This document shows, in pieces, positions 1-9,840 of a stretch of 64,000 nt of DNA. Each line of letters starts with the position of its first letter. Position 1 is the stretch's first letter. The stretch is taken from assembly GCA_029747015.1 (NCBI GenBank), contig JAKOGI010002203.1:1-64000 (forward strand), given 5' to 3'. The notes under the pieces are model-generated. The model was not told the origin of the DNA, made no database searches, and saw only the letters and a list, made by a program, of their open reading frames with translations. The stretch is from Carnegiea gigantea (lineage: Eukaryota > Streptophyta > Magnoliopsida > Caryophyllales > Cactaceae). The translations under genes and the position numbers were made by a program.

Positions 1-1551
1 TGAGTGGAGGTTAGGAACTGAAATATAATAGGATTTCCTGAAACCTTTGTATGAATACCACTTTCTGAAACAGTAAAGGGGTAGATTTGTGTCAAGAAAG
101 GAGTACCTAAAATAAATCATTTGTGATATTGCTAATAACAAGAAACACATTTTTGAAGCAGTAATTGTTATTACGAATATATCCTTTTCTAATTTGTAAC
201 GAATATGTAAAGGATCGCCACTAGCACTGACAAGCTGTTCATTTGAACGCTCACAGTACTTAGTAGGAGCAACTCCTTCTCTAAGACAATTTTGATCTGC
301 TCCACTGCCAATTAGAGCGATGACATTCATAGAGAAGTCATCAATAACTAAATTGACTATAGAGCACCATTTTTGAAAGGTAATATGGGATATTATTTGT
401 AAAAATTGAGTTTGAGGAATATCAACTTCTGATATTTCTGAGGAATGTAAGTCAGGTAGAGGAAGAGGAGGATTTGCTTTTAGAGATTCCAGCATTGATA
501 TTTTTGCATCAATCTCTAAATCTTTTGTTTTGAGGAGGATGACATCTGATTTGAGAATACGAACTTGACTTTTGAGTTCGTTAAGCTCAGTTTGTAATTG
601 TTTTGTAGTGACGGGTTGGAAAGGATTTAGAATAGGATAATTCTCAAAGATTTGATTGAAGGACGAAGAAGGTCCAAAATCGAATTTTGGTTTATCTTCT
701 TCCTCAAGGATTAAATCTTTGAGGCGCTGAAGATAATCTTTTTTGACATCTAGGTCAGGGATTTGTCCTATTAACTCAATAAGGAATTCCTTTTTGGATT
801 TGGAGGAAATGACATTAAGAGTCTTAATTGGTGAAGACTCATATTCTGAATCATCACTGGATTCATCATAATAGTGGTCTTCATTTTCAGACCCTGAGGG
901 TTCCTTAATGAGGAGTGCCAGAAGTTTTTGTTTGAGTTCTGGATCTTCTGAAAACAACTCATTAATCTTTTGTTCTGTTTTGCATTGAGGAGCCTTGTGG
1001 CATACTTTGCCACATTTGTAACAGACAATGGGCTTTTGGTCCTTAGCAGACCTTTTCTTTTTTGAAACTGGTTTGGTTTCTTTTTTGACAAAAGGTTTGA
1101 ATTGAGCAAAGGGCTGACTCGGTTTGGGCTTTTGTTTCTTCTGGGCCTTTTTATGGGCCGTAGAAGGAGCCATAATCTTTGTAATTTCAAAAGCTTCACA
1201 GAACGTACCCATCTCCTTTCTAGATTGGGTTCGCTCATTCCCATATTTGGATTGAAGCTTAATCTCATTACAAAGACTTAAAGCTTCAGTTTTGACAATA
1301 CCAAATAATTGACCAAATTTTAATAATCCAAACGGGATATCATTTGTGCCAAAATTCTGTCGAAGTTTATTGAGGATTCTTTCACCAAATAAATTTGGTA
1401 ATCCTGCAATAAATCTTTCTTTCCAGAAATATTGGGTATTGTCTTCCTGTTTAAGAACATTTGTAAGAAAGACATCCTTATACCATCTATAATCTGTTAA
1501 GGAAGGACATCTTAAATTGATGAGAATTGTTTTAGCAACGGCTTGCTCTTC
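1..1551 (-). pseudogene. Caulimovirid coat protein C-terminal half and protease fragment
   Basis: Minus-strand piece running from within the coat protein (high coordinates) to the aspartic protease (low coordinates), collinear with 16590-15050. The coat-protein zinc knuckle is at 982-1023 and reads CYKCGKVCHKAPQC: the glycine before the histidine has become cysteine. The protease active site (301-312) reads I-G-S-G instead of I-D-S-G, so the catalytic aspartate is lost (codon 307-309). The piece leaves the window at position 1 and breaks at 1551, where coat-protein homology stops abruptly. Dead remnant. Confidence 0.85.
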
Positions 1552-1606
1552 GTACAAATATTCCTTTCTTACTTTGGTTGGAATATTCCTTTCTAAATCA
1601 GAAATA
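1552..1606. other. Filler DNA at an orientation switch
   Basis: About 55 bp matching none of the viral copies at this place, between the minus-strand coat-protein piece and a plus-strand piece of the downstream viral protein. Short unrelated filler at such a joint is typical of end-joining repair; that mechanism is inferred. Confidence 0.5.
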
Positions 1607-2451
1607 TTAGCCATACCCATGACAAAACGAACCCAAACCACATACTGTTTTCCAAATGTATTATTCGGCAAGTTCTCAGTGCTCAACAATGGAAGGATCC
1701 GTTCGAAGAACGACACTTTTCAGTACCATTTGCCCCACAGACCTACAATTACAATGACAATAGAACGGCTTGGTACCGAGCCTTTCTACATTTACCTGAA
1801 ACCCATTCTTGGTACTTTAATTTTCATGACAATTGTCCCTAACAATTTCCTATTTGGTTTCACTACTGGTGGACTTGGTTCGGATGTTCACTATCGGTAT
1901 TACCTTTAGAAGCCCAAGACGGATGGGACTTTTGGGACAAGAATATGTCCTCCCTGGATGCGTATACAAAAGAACTCCAATTCTTTCGGGTATTCAACAT
2001 TGCCTGGATTTTTAGCTGGGAATACAGACTTCAGAATTACTTGAAGAATGCATTTCCTCTATCTCTGGCCCGGGTTTACAAAGTTAAATGGTGGCCTGAA
2101 TTCAAGACACAATTATGTGGTAGTGAAAATGTGGAGCACTACTGTCGCACCAAATCTAAGAAGTTCACACTCCACAATCTCCATACATTTGAAGCAAAAA
2201 CATACATTGGACCTTCTACTCCTCGAAAGAAAGAAAGTCCTTCATCATCATCAAGAACAAAGAACAAGGGTCTCTCCCAAAAAGAGAAAGAAGTTCTTGA
2301 ATATCTCAAAGATGACCCTCAAATGAGACAAATATTTTTACAAAAAATTCTGGACAAGGCCAATGACTCTGATGAAGTCAGTTCAACAGCTTCAAACAAC
2401 GACAAAAATAATGACATGTATCAGGATTCACAAGATCCATATGAATTATGA
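1607..2451 (+). pseudogene. Caulimovirid downstream protein (ORF2-like), N-terminally truncated
   Basis: Lacks the first ~130 codons present in the longer copies. The frame holds the aromatic-rich core (QQWKDPFEERHFSVPF, then a stretch with many W, F and Y), a basic segment with CRTKSKK, and an acidic serine-rich tail ending in DPYEL before a TGA. One in-frame TAA at 1840-1842 interrupts it; the rest is open. I recognise the sequence as the protein encoded downstream of RNase H in endogenous caulimovirids of the florendovirus kind. Its function is unknown and I see no catalytic motif. The viral intergenic region follows directly. Confidence 0.75.
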
Positions 2452-3132
2452 ATGATTAACACAAAGGCTGGCAAAGGTCACATGACCTTTGGCAAAATGC
2501 AAAAGCCAAATATTACAAAAGAGCCTGCAAGGGTCATTTGGCTCTTGGCAAAAGTAAAGGCCATTCGTACTAACGAATCTTTCTTTTGCAGCTTTCGACA
2601 AAATACACTGTTCATCTACAGTGACCCCACTAACAAAAAGCAAACAGTGTAATGATAAGGATGATGACTCACCTTTCAATACGTGTCCAAGACAAAAGGA
2701 ATCTGCTTTGCAAAAAAGAAGACTCACCTTTTCAGTACATGATGGCCGATAAAGAGCATCTACTTTTGATGTCCAAACAAAATTACAATTATGAAGGGCT
2801 CTCTTCTATCTCTATTTAAGGAGGGCTCGTCAAAGGAAGAAGGCAGAGCGAAAAAGACTGAAAAAGAAAGAAGAAGCCTCTTCAATCTTTCAAAAACTTT
2901 CTCTCAGCTTTCTTCAACAAAATTTTCTAGCTTTAAGTTACCTTTTGGACTTCTACATTTCGAAGTTTCCAACATTTCCAAGTTCAACAATTTGTGTAAG
3001 TTCTTTGTGTTACATTTCTATCAGTTTTTATCTGTTACTCTGTACATTTCAATAAACTGTTTACATTTCTAGTCCATAAAATTTACATTTCAGTTTCCCT
3101 GTTTATTAACGATTAACGATCCTGTATCCAGT
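2452..3132 (+). promoter_or_regulatory. Caulimovirid intergenic region with promoter and poly(A) signal
   Basis: Complete intergenic region between the downstream protein and the primer site. It begins with a cluster of short inverted repeats (arms AAAGGTCA/TGACCTTT at 2474-2491, CACTGT/ACAGTG further on), then a pyrimidine run ending in TTTTGCAG that looks like a splice acceptor. The TATA box CTATTTAAG is at 2812-2820 and AATAAA at 3051-3056. A transcript starting about 30 nt after the TATA box and ending after AATAAA would give a terminal redundancy of roughly 220 nt, the usual pararetrovirus layout. The same region recurs at 9250-9621 and, inverted, at 19787-19127. Confidence 0.75.
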
Positions 3133-3145
3133 TGGTATCAGAGCC
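3133..3145 (+). promoter_or_regulatory. Initiator tRNA-Met primer binding site (viral)
   Basis: TGGTATCAGAGCC, complementary to the 3' end of plant initiator tRNA-Met, the minus-strand primer used by Caulimoviridae. It lies about 80 bp after the AATAAA signal. Confidence 0.85.
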
Positions 3146-3272
3146 AGTAAGAGTGCATATACTTTCATTTAGAAGTTGTGCTTAGGTGTGTATTTTGTTC
3201 TTACAAATGTTCTTAAACGGGAAGACAATAGCCAAGATTTCAGAAGTAGATACAAACTTTCATAAAGATTTC
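3146..3272 (+). other. Broken viral leader, short coat-protein piece and filler
   Basis: The leader matches 9635-9680 for about 50 bp. At roughly 3197-3200 it jumps to a 40-bp plus-strand piece of the coat-protein gene (matches 12238-12280), followed by about 30 bp of unmatched sequence. The movement-protein gene is missing here. Two breakpoints within 80 bp indicate repeated breakage or template switching. Confidence 0.65.
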
Positions 3273-4276
3273 TGTATACCGAACGGTGTAGGAATTGTCA
3301 TTGGTTGACTTGGTAGTTGGTCGAGAGACCACGGTTTTGTATGGTAAAGGTGGATAATTGGCTAAGGTTTGCAATTGATTTTGAAGTGGCAATTTTGTAG
3401 GGGCAGTAATCTGATAGTCTTCTACTCTACGAATGCTCTTGCCTTTGTCTTTGCCTTTTGGTTTGTTTCCACTCATTTTGAACTCTCTGGTGAGGAGATC
3501 AGGCAAAGAATTAGTATCTCTTTTGATAAACTCTATATCAAAATCAAATGCTGAAAGGATAGCTTGCCATCGGGCAAAAATTTGTTTCGAAACCAGGTTT
3601 TTGACATCTTTTTGTAAAATCTCTTTTGCAGATTTGCAATCTATTCTGAGAAGAAATTTTTTGAAATGCAAATCATCTTGAAATTTTGTAACACAGAGAA
3701 CAATGGATAAAATTTCCTTTTTGATTGTAGAGTAATTCTTTTGTGCACCAATCCATAAACCTGAATGATATCTAACTAATTGTTCTTGGTTATGCGATGA
3801 AAATTTTTGTTTTAAAATGCCACCATAACCTATGGCAGATGCATCAATTTCAACAATCATAAATGCAGAGGGACTGGGAATATGTAGACATGGTAATGTC
3901 TTAATGCGATCGTTTTGGAAGAAGAAATTTTGTTTTGATTGGATAAAATTGATTTGTCTAAAAATTGAAGAAAATTGTAAATCTATAACTTTCTTTTGGT
4001 GAGTGGAGGTTAGGAAAGGAAAAGTAATGGGGTTACCCAAAACCGTGGTATGAATACCACTTTCTGAAACAGTAAAGGGGTAGATTTGTGTTAAAAAAGG
4101 AGTACCTAAAATTAAATCATTTGTAATATTACTAATAACAAGAAATACATTTTTGAAGCAGTAATTGTTATTATGAATACATCCTTTTCCTAATTTGTAA
4201 CGAATGTGTAAAGGATCGCCACTAGCACTGACAAGCTGTTCATTTGAACGCTCACAGTACTTAGTAGGAACAACTC
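3273..4276 (-). pseudogene. Caulimovirid protease - RNase H - ORF2 N-terminus, RT missing
   Basis: Minus-strand piece collinear with 13480-14430 of the plus copy. From high to low coordinates: C-terminal protease segment (4276-4090), linker, RNase H (IDAS motif then YGGILKQ at about 3860-3810, and a DLLTREF end near 3480), then without a stop the first residues of the downstream protein. The frame is open for about 266 codons. The linker that should lead into reverse transcriptase runs directly into RNase H at about 3915-3940, so the whole polymerase domain is absent. The piece is cut at 4276, where it meets a plus-strand piece. Confidence 0.85.
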
Positions 4277-5261
4277 AAAACCATACCAATCACTGACAGT
4301 TTAAAACCTTTCGTCAAAAAGATCTTCGGCAACCTTCATTTCGCCACTGACCATACACAAAAAACCCAACAATTTTATGAGCTAATCTTAGTAGATACTC
4401 ATTCTGCGGATATTAGCCATACCCATGACAAAACCAACCCAAACCACATACTGTTTTCCAAATGTATTATTCGGCAAGTTCTCAGTGCTCAACAATGGAA
4501 GGATCCGTTCGAAGAACGACACTTTTCAGTACCATTTGCCCCACAGACCTACAATTACAATGATTATAGAACGGCTTGGTACCGAGCCTTTCTATATTTA
4601 CCTGAAACCCATTCTTGGTTCTTTAATTTTCATAACAATTGTCCCTTACAATTTCCTATTTGGTTTTACTACTGGTGGACCTTGTTCGGATGTTCACTAT
4701 CTGTATTACCATTAGAAGCCCAAGGCGGATGGGACTTTTGGGACAAGAATATGTCCTCCCTGGATGCGTATACAAAAGAACTACAACTCTTTCGGGTATT
4801 CAACATTGGCTGGATTTTTAGCTGGGAATACAGACTTCAGAATTACTTGAAGAATACATTTCCTCTATCCCTGGTCTGGGTTTACAAAGTTAAATGGTGG
4901 CCTGAATTCAAAACACAATTATATGGCAGTGAAAATGTGGAGCACTACTGTCGCACCAAATCTAAGAAGTTCACACTCCACAATCTCCATACATTTGAAG
5001 CAAAAACATACGTTGGACCTTCTACTCCTCGAAAGAAAGAAAGTAAGTCCGTCATCATCAACAAGAACAAAGAACAAGGGTCTCTCCCAAAAAGAGAAAG
5101 AAGTTCTTGAATATCTCAAAGATGACCCTCAGATGAGACAAATATTTTTACAAAAAATTCTGGACAAGGCCAATGACTCTGATGAAGTTAGTTCAACAGC
5201 TTCGAACAACGACAAGAATAATGGCATGTATCAGGATTCACAAGATCCATATGAATTATGA
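4277..5261 (+). pseudogene. Caulimovirid downstream protein (ORF2-like), frameshifted
   Basis: Starts about 75 codons into the protein, joined directly to inverted protease sequence at 4276. It covers the aromatic core and ends in DPYEL at 5261. A small insertion near 5040-5050 (an extra AAGT-like duplication) shifts the frame, so the C-terminal third (SQKEKEVLEYLKDDPQMRQ region) is read in another frame. Otherwise close to 1607-2451. Confidence 0.75.
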
Positions 5262-5566
5262 ATGATGAAAACAAAGGCTGGCAAAGGTCACATGACCTTT
5301 GGCAAAATGCAAAAGCGCAATAATGCAAAAGAGCCTGCAAAGGTCATTTGGCCCTTGGCAAAAGTAAAGGCCATTCGTACTAACGAATCTTTTCTTTTGC
5401 AGCTTTCGACAAAATACACTGTTCATCTACAGTGACTCCACTAACAAAAAGCAAACAGTGTAATGATAAGGCTGATGACTCACTTTTCATTACGTGTCCA
5501 AGACAAAAGGAATCTGCTTTACAAAAAGAAGACTCACCTTTTCAGTACATGATGGCCGACAAAATG
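5262..5566 (+). promoter_or_regulatory. Partial viral intergenic region (no TATA box)
   Basis: The upstream half of the intergenic region, with its inverted-repeat cluster and the GCAAACAGTGTAATGATAAG block. It stops at GATGGCCGACAAAA, before the TATA box, where inverted RNase H sequence begins. The same truncation point is used in each tandem unit that follows. Confidence 0.7.
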
Positions 5567-6802
5567 CTTCATAATCTGAAGTCTTTGCTCTACGAAATGC
5601 TCTTGCCTTGTCTTTGCCTTTTTTGGTTTGTTTCCCAATCAGTTGAACGCTTTGGGTGAGGGAGATCTGCAAAGAATTCGTATCTCTTCGATAAAACTCT
5701 ATATCAAATCAAATGCTGGAAATGATAGGTCTTGCCATCGGGCAAAAAATTTGTTTCGGAAACCAAGGTTTTTTTGACATCTTTGGTAAAATCTCTTTTG
5801 CAGATTTGTAATGAAAAATTAAAGAGCCAAGAATGGGTTTCAGGTAAATATAGAAAGGCTCGGTACCAAGCCGTTCTGATACGTTGTCCCTTACAATTTC
5901 CTATTTGGTTTTACTACTGGTGGACTTGGTTCGGATGTTCACTATCTGTATTACCATTAGAAGCCCAAAGCGGATGGGACTTTTGGGACAAGAATATGTC
6001 CTCCCTTGATGCGTATACAAAAGAACTACAATTCTTTCGGGTATTCAACATTGCCTGGATTTTTAGCTGGGAATACAGACTTCAGAATTACTTGAAGAAT
6101 GCATTTCCTCTATCTCTGGCCCGGGTTTACAAAGTTAAATGGTGGCCTGAATTCAAGACACAATTATGTGGTAGTGAAAATGTGGAGCACTACTGTCGCA
6201 CCAAATCTAAGAAGTTCACACTCCACAATCTCCATACATTTGAAGCAAAAACATACGTTGGACCTTCTACTCCTAGAAAGAAAGAAAGTCCGTCATCATC
6301 AACAAAAACAAAGAACAAGGGTCTGTCCCAAAAGGAGAAAGAAGTTCTTGAATATCTTAAAGATGACCCTCAAATGAGACAAATATTTTTACAAAAAATT
6401 CTGGACAAGGCCAATGACTCTGATGAAGTCAGTTCAACAGCTTCAAACACTAATAAAAATGACATGTATCAAGATTCACAAGACCCATATGAATTATGAA
6501 CAAACAAAGGCTGGCAAAGGTCACATGACCTTTGGCAAAATGCAAAAGGCAAATAAGACAAAAGAGCCTGCAAGGGTCATTTGGCCCTTGGCAAAAGTAA
6601 AGGCCATTCGTACTAACGAATCTTTTCTTTTGCAGCTTTCGACAAAATACACTGTTCATCTACAGTGACCCCACTAACAAAAAGCAAACAGTGCAATGAT
6701 AAGGATGATGACTCACCTTTCATTACGTGTCCAAGACAAAAGGAATCTGCTTTACAAAAAAGAAGACTCACCTTTTCAGTACATGATGGCCGACAAAGTG
6801 CT
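5567..6802 (+). repeat. Hybrid viral tandem unit 1
   Basis: First of three head-to-tail units with the same order. (a) About 250 bp of inverted RNase H C-terminus and ORF2 start. (b) About 65 bp of inverted ORF2. (c) Plus-strand ORF2 from LQFPIWF to its stop (5883-6499). (d) The upstream intergenic region without TATA box (6500-6802). An open frame of 255 codons (5732-6499) crosses the inverted piece and ORF2. Part (a) has several single-base indels relative to units 2 and 3. Period to the next unit is 1236 bp, measured between CTTCATAATCTG at 5567 and 6803. Confidence 0.85.
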
Positions 6803-8029
6803 CTTCATAATCTGATAGTCTTCTGCTCTACAAATGCTCTTGCCTTTGTCTTTGCCTTTTGGTTTGTTTCCACTCATTTTGAACTCTCTGGTGAGGAGAT
6901 CTGGCAAAGAATTCGTATCTCTTTCGATAAACTCTATATCAAAATCAAATGCTGAAAGGATAGCTTGCCATCGGGCAAAAATTTGTTTCGAAACCAGGTT
7001 TTTGACATCTTTTTGTAAAATCTCTTTTGCAGATTTGTCATGAAAATTAAAGAACCAAGAATGGGTTTCAGGTAAATATAGAAAGGCTCGGTACCAAGCC
7101 GTTCTGATACGTTGTCCCTTACAATTTCCTATTTGGTTTTACTACTGGTGGACTTGGTTCGGATGTTCACTATCGGTATTACCTTTAGAAGCCCATGGCG
7201 GATGGGACTTTTGGGACAAGAATATGTCCTCCCTGGATGCGTATACAAAAGAACTCCAATTCTTTCGGGTATTCAACATTGCCTGGATTTTTAGCTGGGA
7301 ATACAGACTTCAGAATTACTTGAAGAATGCATTTCCTCTATCTCTGGTCCGGGTTTACAAAGTTAAATGGTGGCCTGAATTCAAGACACAATTATGTGGT
7401 AGTGAAAATGTGGAGCACTACTGTCGCACCAAATCTAAGAAGTTCACACTCCACAATCTCCATACATTTGAAGCAAAAACATACGTTGGACCTTCTACTC
7501 CTAGAAAGAAAGAAAGTCCGTCATCATCAACAAAAACAAAGAACAAGGGTCTGTCCTGAAAGGAGAAAGAAGTTCTTGAATATCTTAAAGATGACCCTCA
7601 AATGAGACAAATATTTTTACAAAAAATTCTGGACAAGGCCAATGACTCTGATGAAGTCAGTTCAAGAGCTTAACACAATGACAAAAATAAGGACATGTAT
7701 TAGGATTCACAAGACCCATATGAATTATGACAAAGGCTGGCAAAGGTCACATGACCTTTGGCAAAATGCAAAAGCCAAATAATGCAAAAGAGCCTGCAAG
7801 GGTCATTTGGCCCTTGGCAAAAGTAAAGGCCATTCGTACTAACGAATCTTTTCTTTTGCAACTTTCGACAAAATACACTGTTCATCTACAGTGACCCCAC
7901 TAACAAAAAGCAAACAGTGTAATGATAAGGATGATGACTCACCTTTCATTACGTGTCCAAGACAAAAGGAATCTGCTTTGCAAAAAAGAAGACTCACCTT
8001 TTCAGTACATGATGGCCGACAAAAGAGCT
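6803..8029 (+). repeat. Hybrid viral tandem unit 2
   Basis: Same four-part structure as unit 1, 1227 bp to the next unit. The ORF2 part (about 7110-7735) has a TGA at 7557-7559, and TTAACAC replaces TCACAC/TCAAAC near its end, creating another stop. Units 2 and 3 share that TTAACAC change while unit 1 lacks it, so they are each other's closest relatives. Confidence 0.85.
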
Positions 8030-9249
8030 CTTCATAATCTGATAGTCTTCTGCTCTACTAATGCTCTTGCCTTTGTCTTTGCCTTTTGGTTTGTTTCCAC
8101 TCATTTTGAACTCTCTGGTGAGGAGATCTGGCAAAGAATTCGTATCTCTTTCGAATAAACTCTATATCAAAATCAAATGCTGAAAGAATAGCTTGCCATC
8201 GGGCAAAATTTGTTTCGAAACCAGGTTTTTGACATCTTTTTGTAAAATCTCTTTTGCAGATTTGTCATGAAAATTAAAGAACCAAGCATGGGTTTCAGGT
8301 AAATATAGAAAGGCTCGGTACCAAGCCATTCTGATACATTGTCCCTTACAATTTCCTATTTGGTTTTACTACTGGTGGACTTGGTTCGGATGTTCACTAT
8401 CGGTATTACCTTTAGAAGCCCAAGGCGGATGGGACTTTTGGGACAAAAATATGTCCTCCCTGGATGCGTATACAAAAGAACTGCAATTCTTCCGGGTATT
8501 CAACATTCCCTGGATTTTTAGCTAGGAATACAGACTTCAGAATTACTTGAAGAATGCATTTCCTCTATCTCTGGTCTGGGTTTACAAAGTTAAATGGTGG
8601 CCTGAATTCAAGACACAATTATGTGGTAGTAAAAATGTGGAGCACTACTGTCGCACCAAATCTAAGAAGTTCACACTCCACAATCTCCATACATTTGAAG
8701 CAAAAACATACGTTGGACCTTCTACTCCTAGAAAGAAAGAAAGCCCGTCATCATCAACAAAAACAAAGAACAAGGGTCTGTCCTAAAAGGAGAAAGAAGT
8801 TCTTGAATATCTTAAAGATGACCCTCAAATGAGACAAATATTTTTACAAAAAATTCTGGACAAGGCCAATGACTCTGATGAAGTCAGTTCAACAGCTTAA
8901 CACAATGACAAAAATAAGGACATGTATCAGGATTCACAAGACCCATATGAATTATGACAAAGGCTGGCAAAGGTCACATGACCTTTGGCAAAATGCAAAA
9001 GCCAAATAATGCAAAAGAGCCTGCAAGGGTCATTTGGCCCTTGGCCAAAGTAAAGGCCATTCGTACTAACGAATCTTTTCTTTTGCAGCTTTCGACAAAA
9101 TACACTGTTCATCTACAGTGAACCCACTAACAAAAAGCAAACAGTGTAATGATAAGGATGATGACTCACCTTTCATTACGTGTCCAAGACAAAAGGAATC
9201 TGCTTTGCAGGAAAGAAGACTCACCTTTTCAGTACATGATGGCCGACAA
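8030..9249 (+). repeat. Hybrid viral tandem unit 3
   Basis: Same structure as units 1 and 2. Its ORF2 part has a W-to-stop change (TAG near 8522), a TAA near 8784, and the TTAACAC stop shared with unit 2. Instead of jumping again to inverted RNase H at GATGGCCGACAAA, this unit continues into the rest of the intergenic region with the TATA box, so the array ends in an intact core promoter. Confidence 0.85.
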
Positions 9250-9621
9250 AGAGCATCTACTTTTGATGTCCAAACAAAATTACAATTATGAAGGGCTCTC
9301 TTCTATCTCTATTTAAGGAAGACTCGTCAAAGGAAGAAGGCAGAGCGAAAAAGATTGAAAAAGAGTGAAAAAAAAGCACAAGCAAGCTTTCTCAAAAAAC
9401 TCTTAGCTTTCTTCAACAAAATTTTCTAGTTTTAAGTTCTCCTTTGTACTTCTACATTTCGAAGTTTCCAACATTTCCAAGTTCAACAATTTGTGTAAGT
9501 TCTTTGTATTACATTTCTATCAGTTTTTATCTGTTACTCTGTACATTTCAATAAACTTTAAGTAACATTTTTGGTTACAGTTCTGGTCCATTTCTTAAGT
9601 ATTAACGATCCTGTTTTCAGT
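9250..9621 (+). promoter_or_regulatory. Viral core promoter and poly(A) signal of the plus copy
   Basis: Downstream half of the intergenic region. TATA box CTATTTAAGG at 9309-9318, a purine-rich leader after it, and AATAAA at 9550-9555. Because of the tandem array, four copies of the upstream half (5262-5566 and the ends of units 1-3) precede this single core promoter in the same orientation. Confidence 0.75.
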
Positions 9622-9634
9622 TGGTATCAGAGTC
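9622..9634 (+). promoter_or_regulatory. Viral tRNA-Met primer binding site, one mismatch
   Basis: TGGTATCAGAGTC; the other complete sites read TGGTATCAGAGCC, so one position has gone from C to T. Located 67 bp after AATAAA. Confidence 0.8.
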
Positions 9635-9840
9635 AGTGAGATTGCATATACTTTCATTTAGAAGTTGTGCTTAGGTGTGTGTTTGCATCTCTGTGTTCAT
9701 CGAGCTGTGTCTTGCATACAGTGGTGTCCCTAGCGTTGGTTAGCCAAGGAAAATCCGTTGGTCAGCCGTGTGAAGGTGGTCCCGGTGGTGGTCCCGTTAT
9801 ACACCTGTCTGCGCATAGAGATTTGAATGCATACATAATC

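Noticed and set aside
771..1268. Basic 165-codon minus-strand frame
   Set aside because: Out-of-frame reading of the viral coat-protein gene; the true frame carries the zinc knuckle at 982-1023. The same shadow appears at 12440-12706.
3133..3145. tRNA gene fragments at the many TGGTATCAGAGC sites
   Set aside because: They are primer binding sites next to LTR ends or viral leaders; no cloverleaf can be drawn around them.
5567..9249. CRISPR-like or satellite array
   Set aside because: Units are 1.2 kb, composed of viral coding and regulatory pieces, only three copies, with no spacers.
9667..9840. 58-codon extension of the viral movement-protein frame
   Set aside because: No ATG, falls in the leader, and the minus copy has its first ATG at the same later position; counted as leader.
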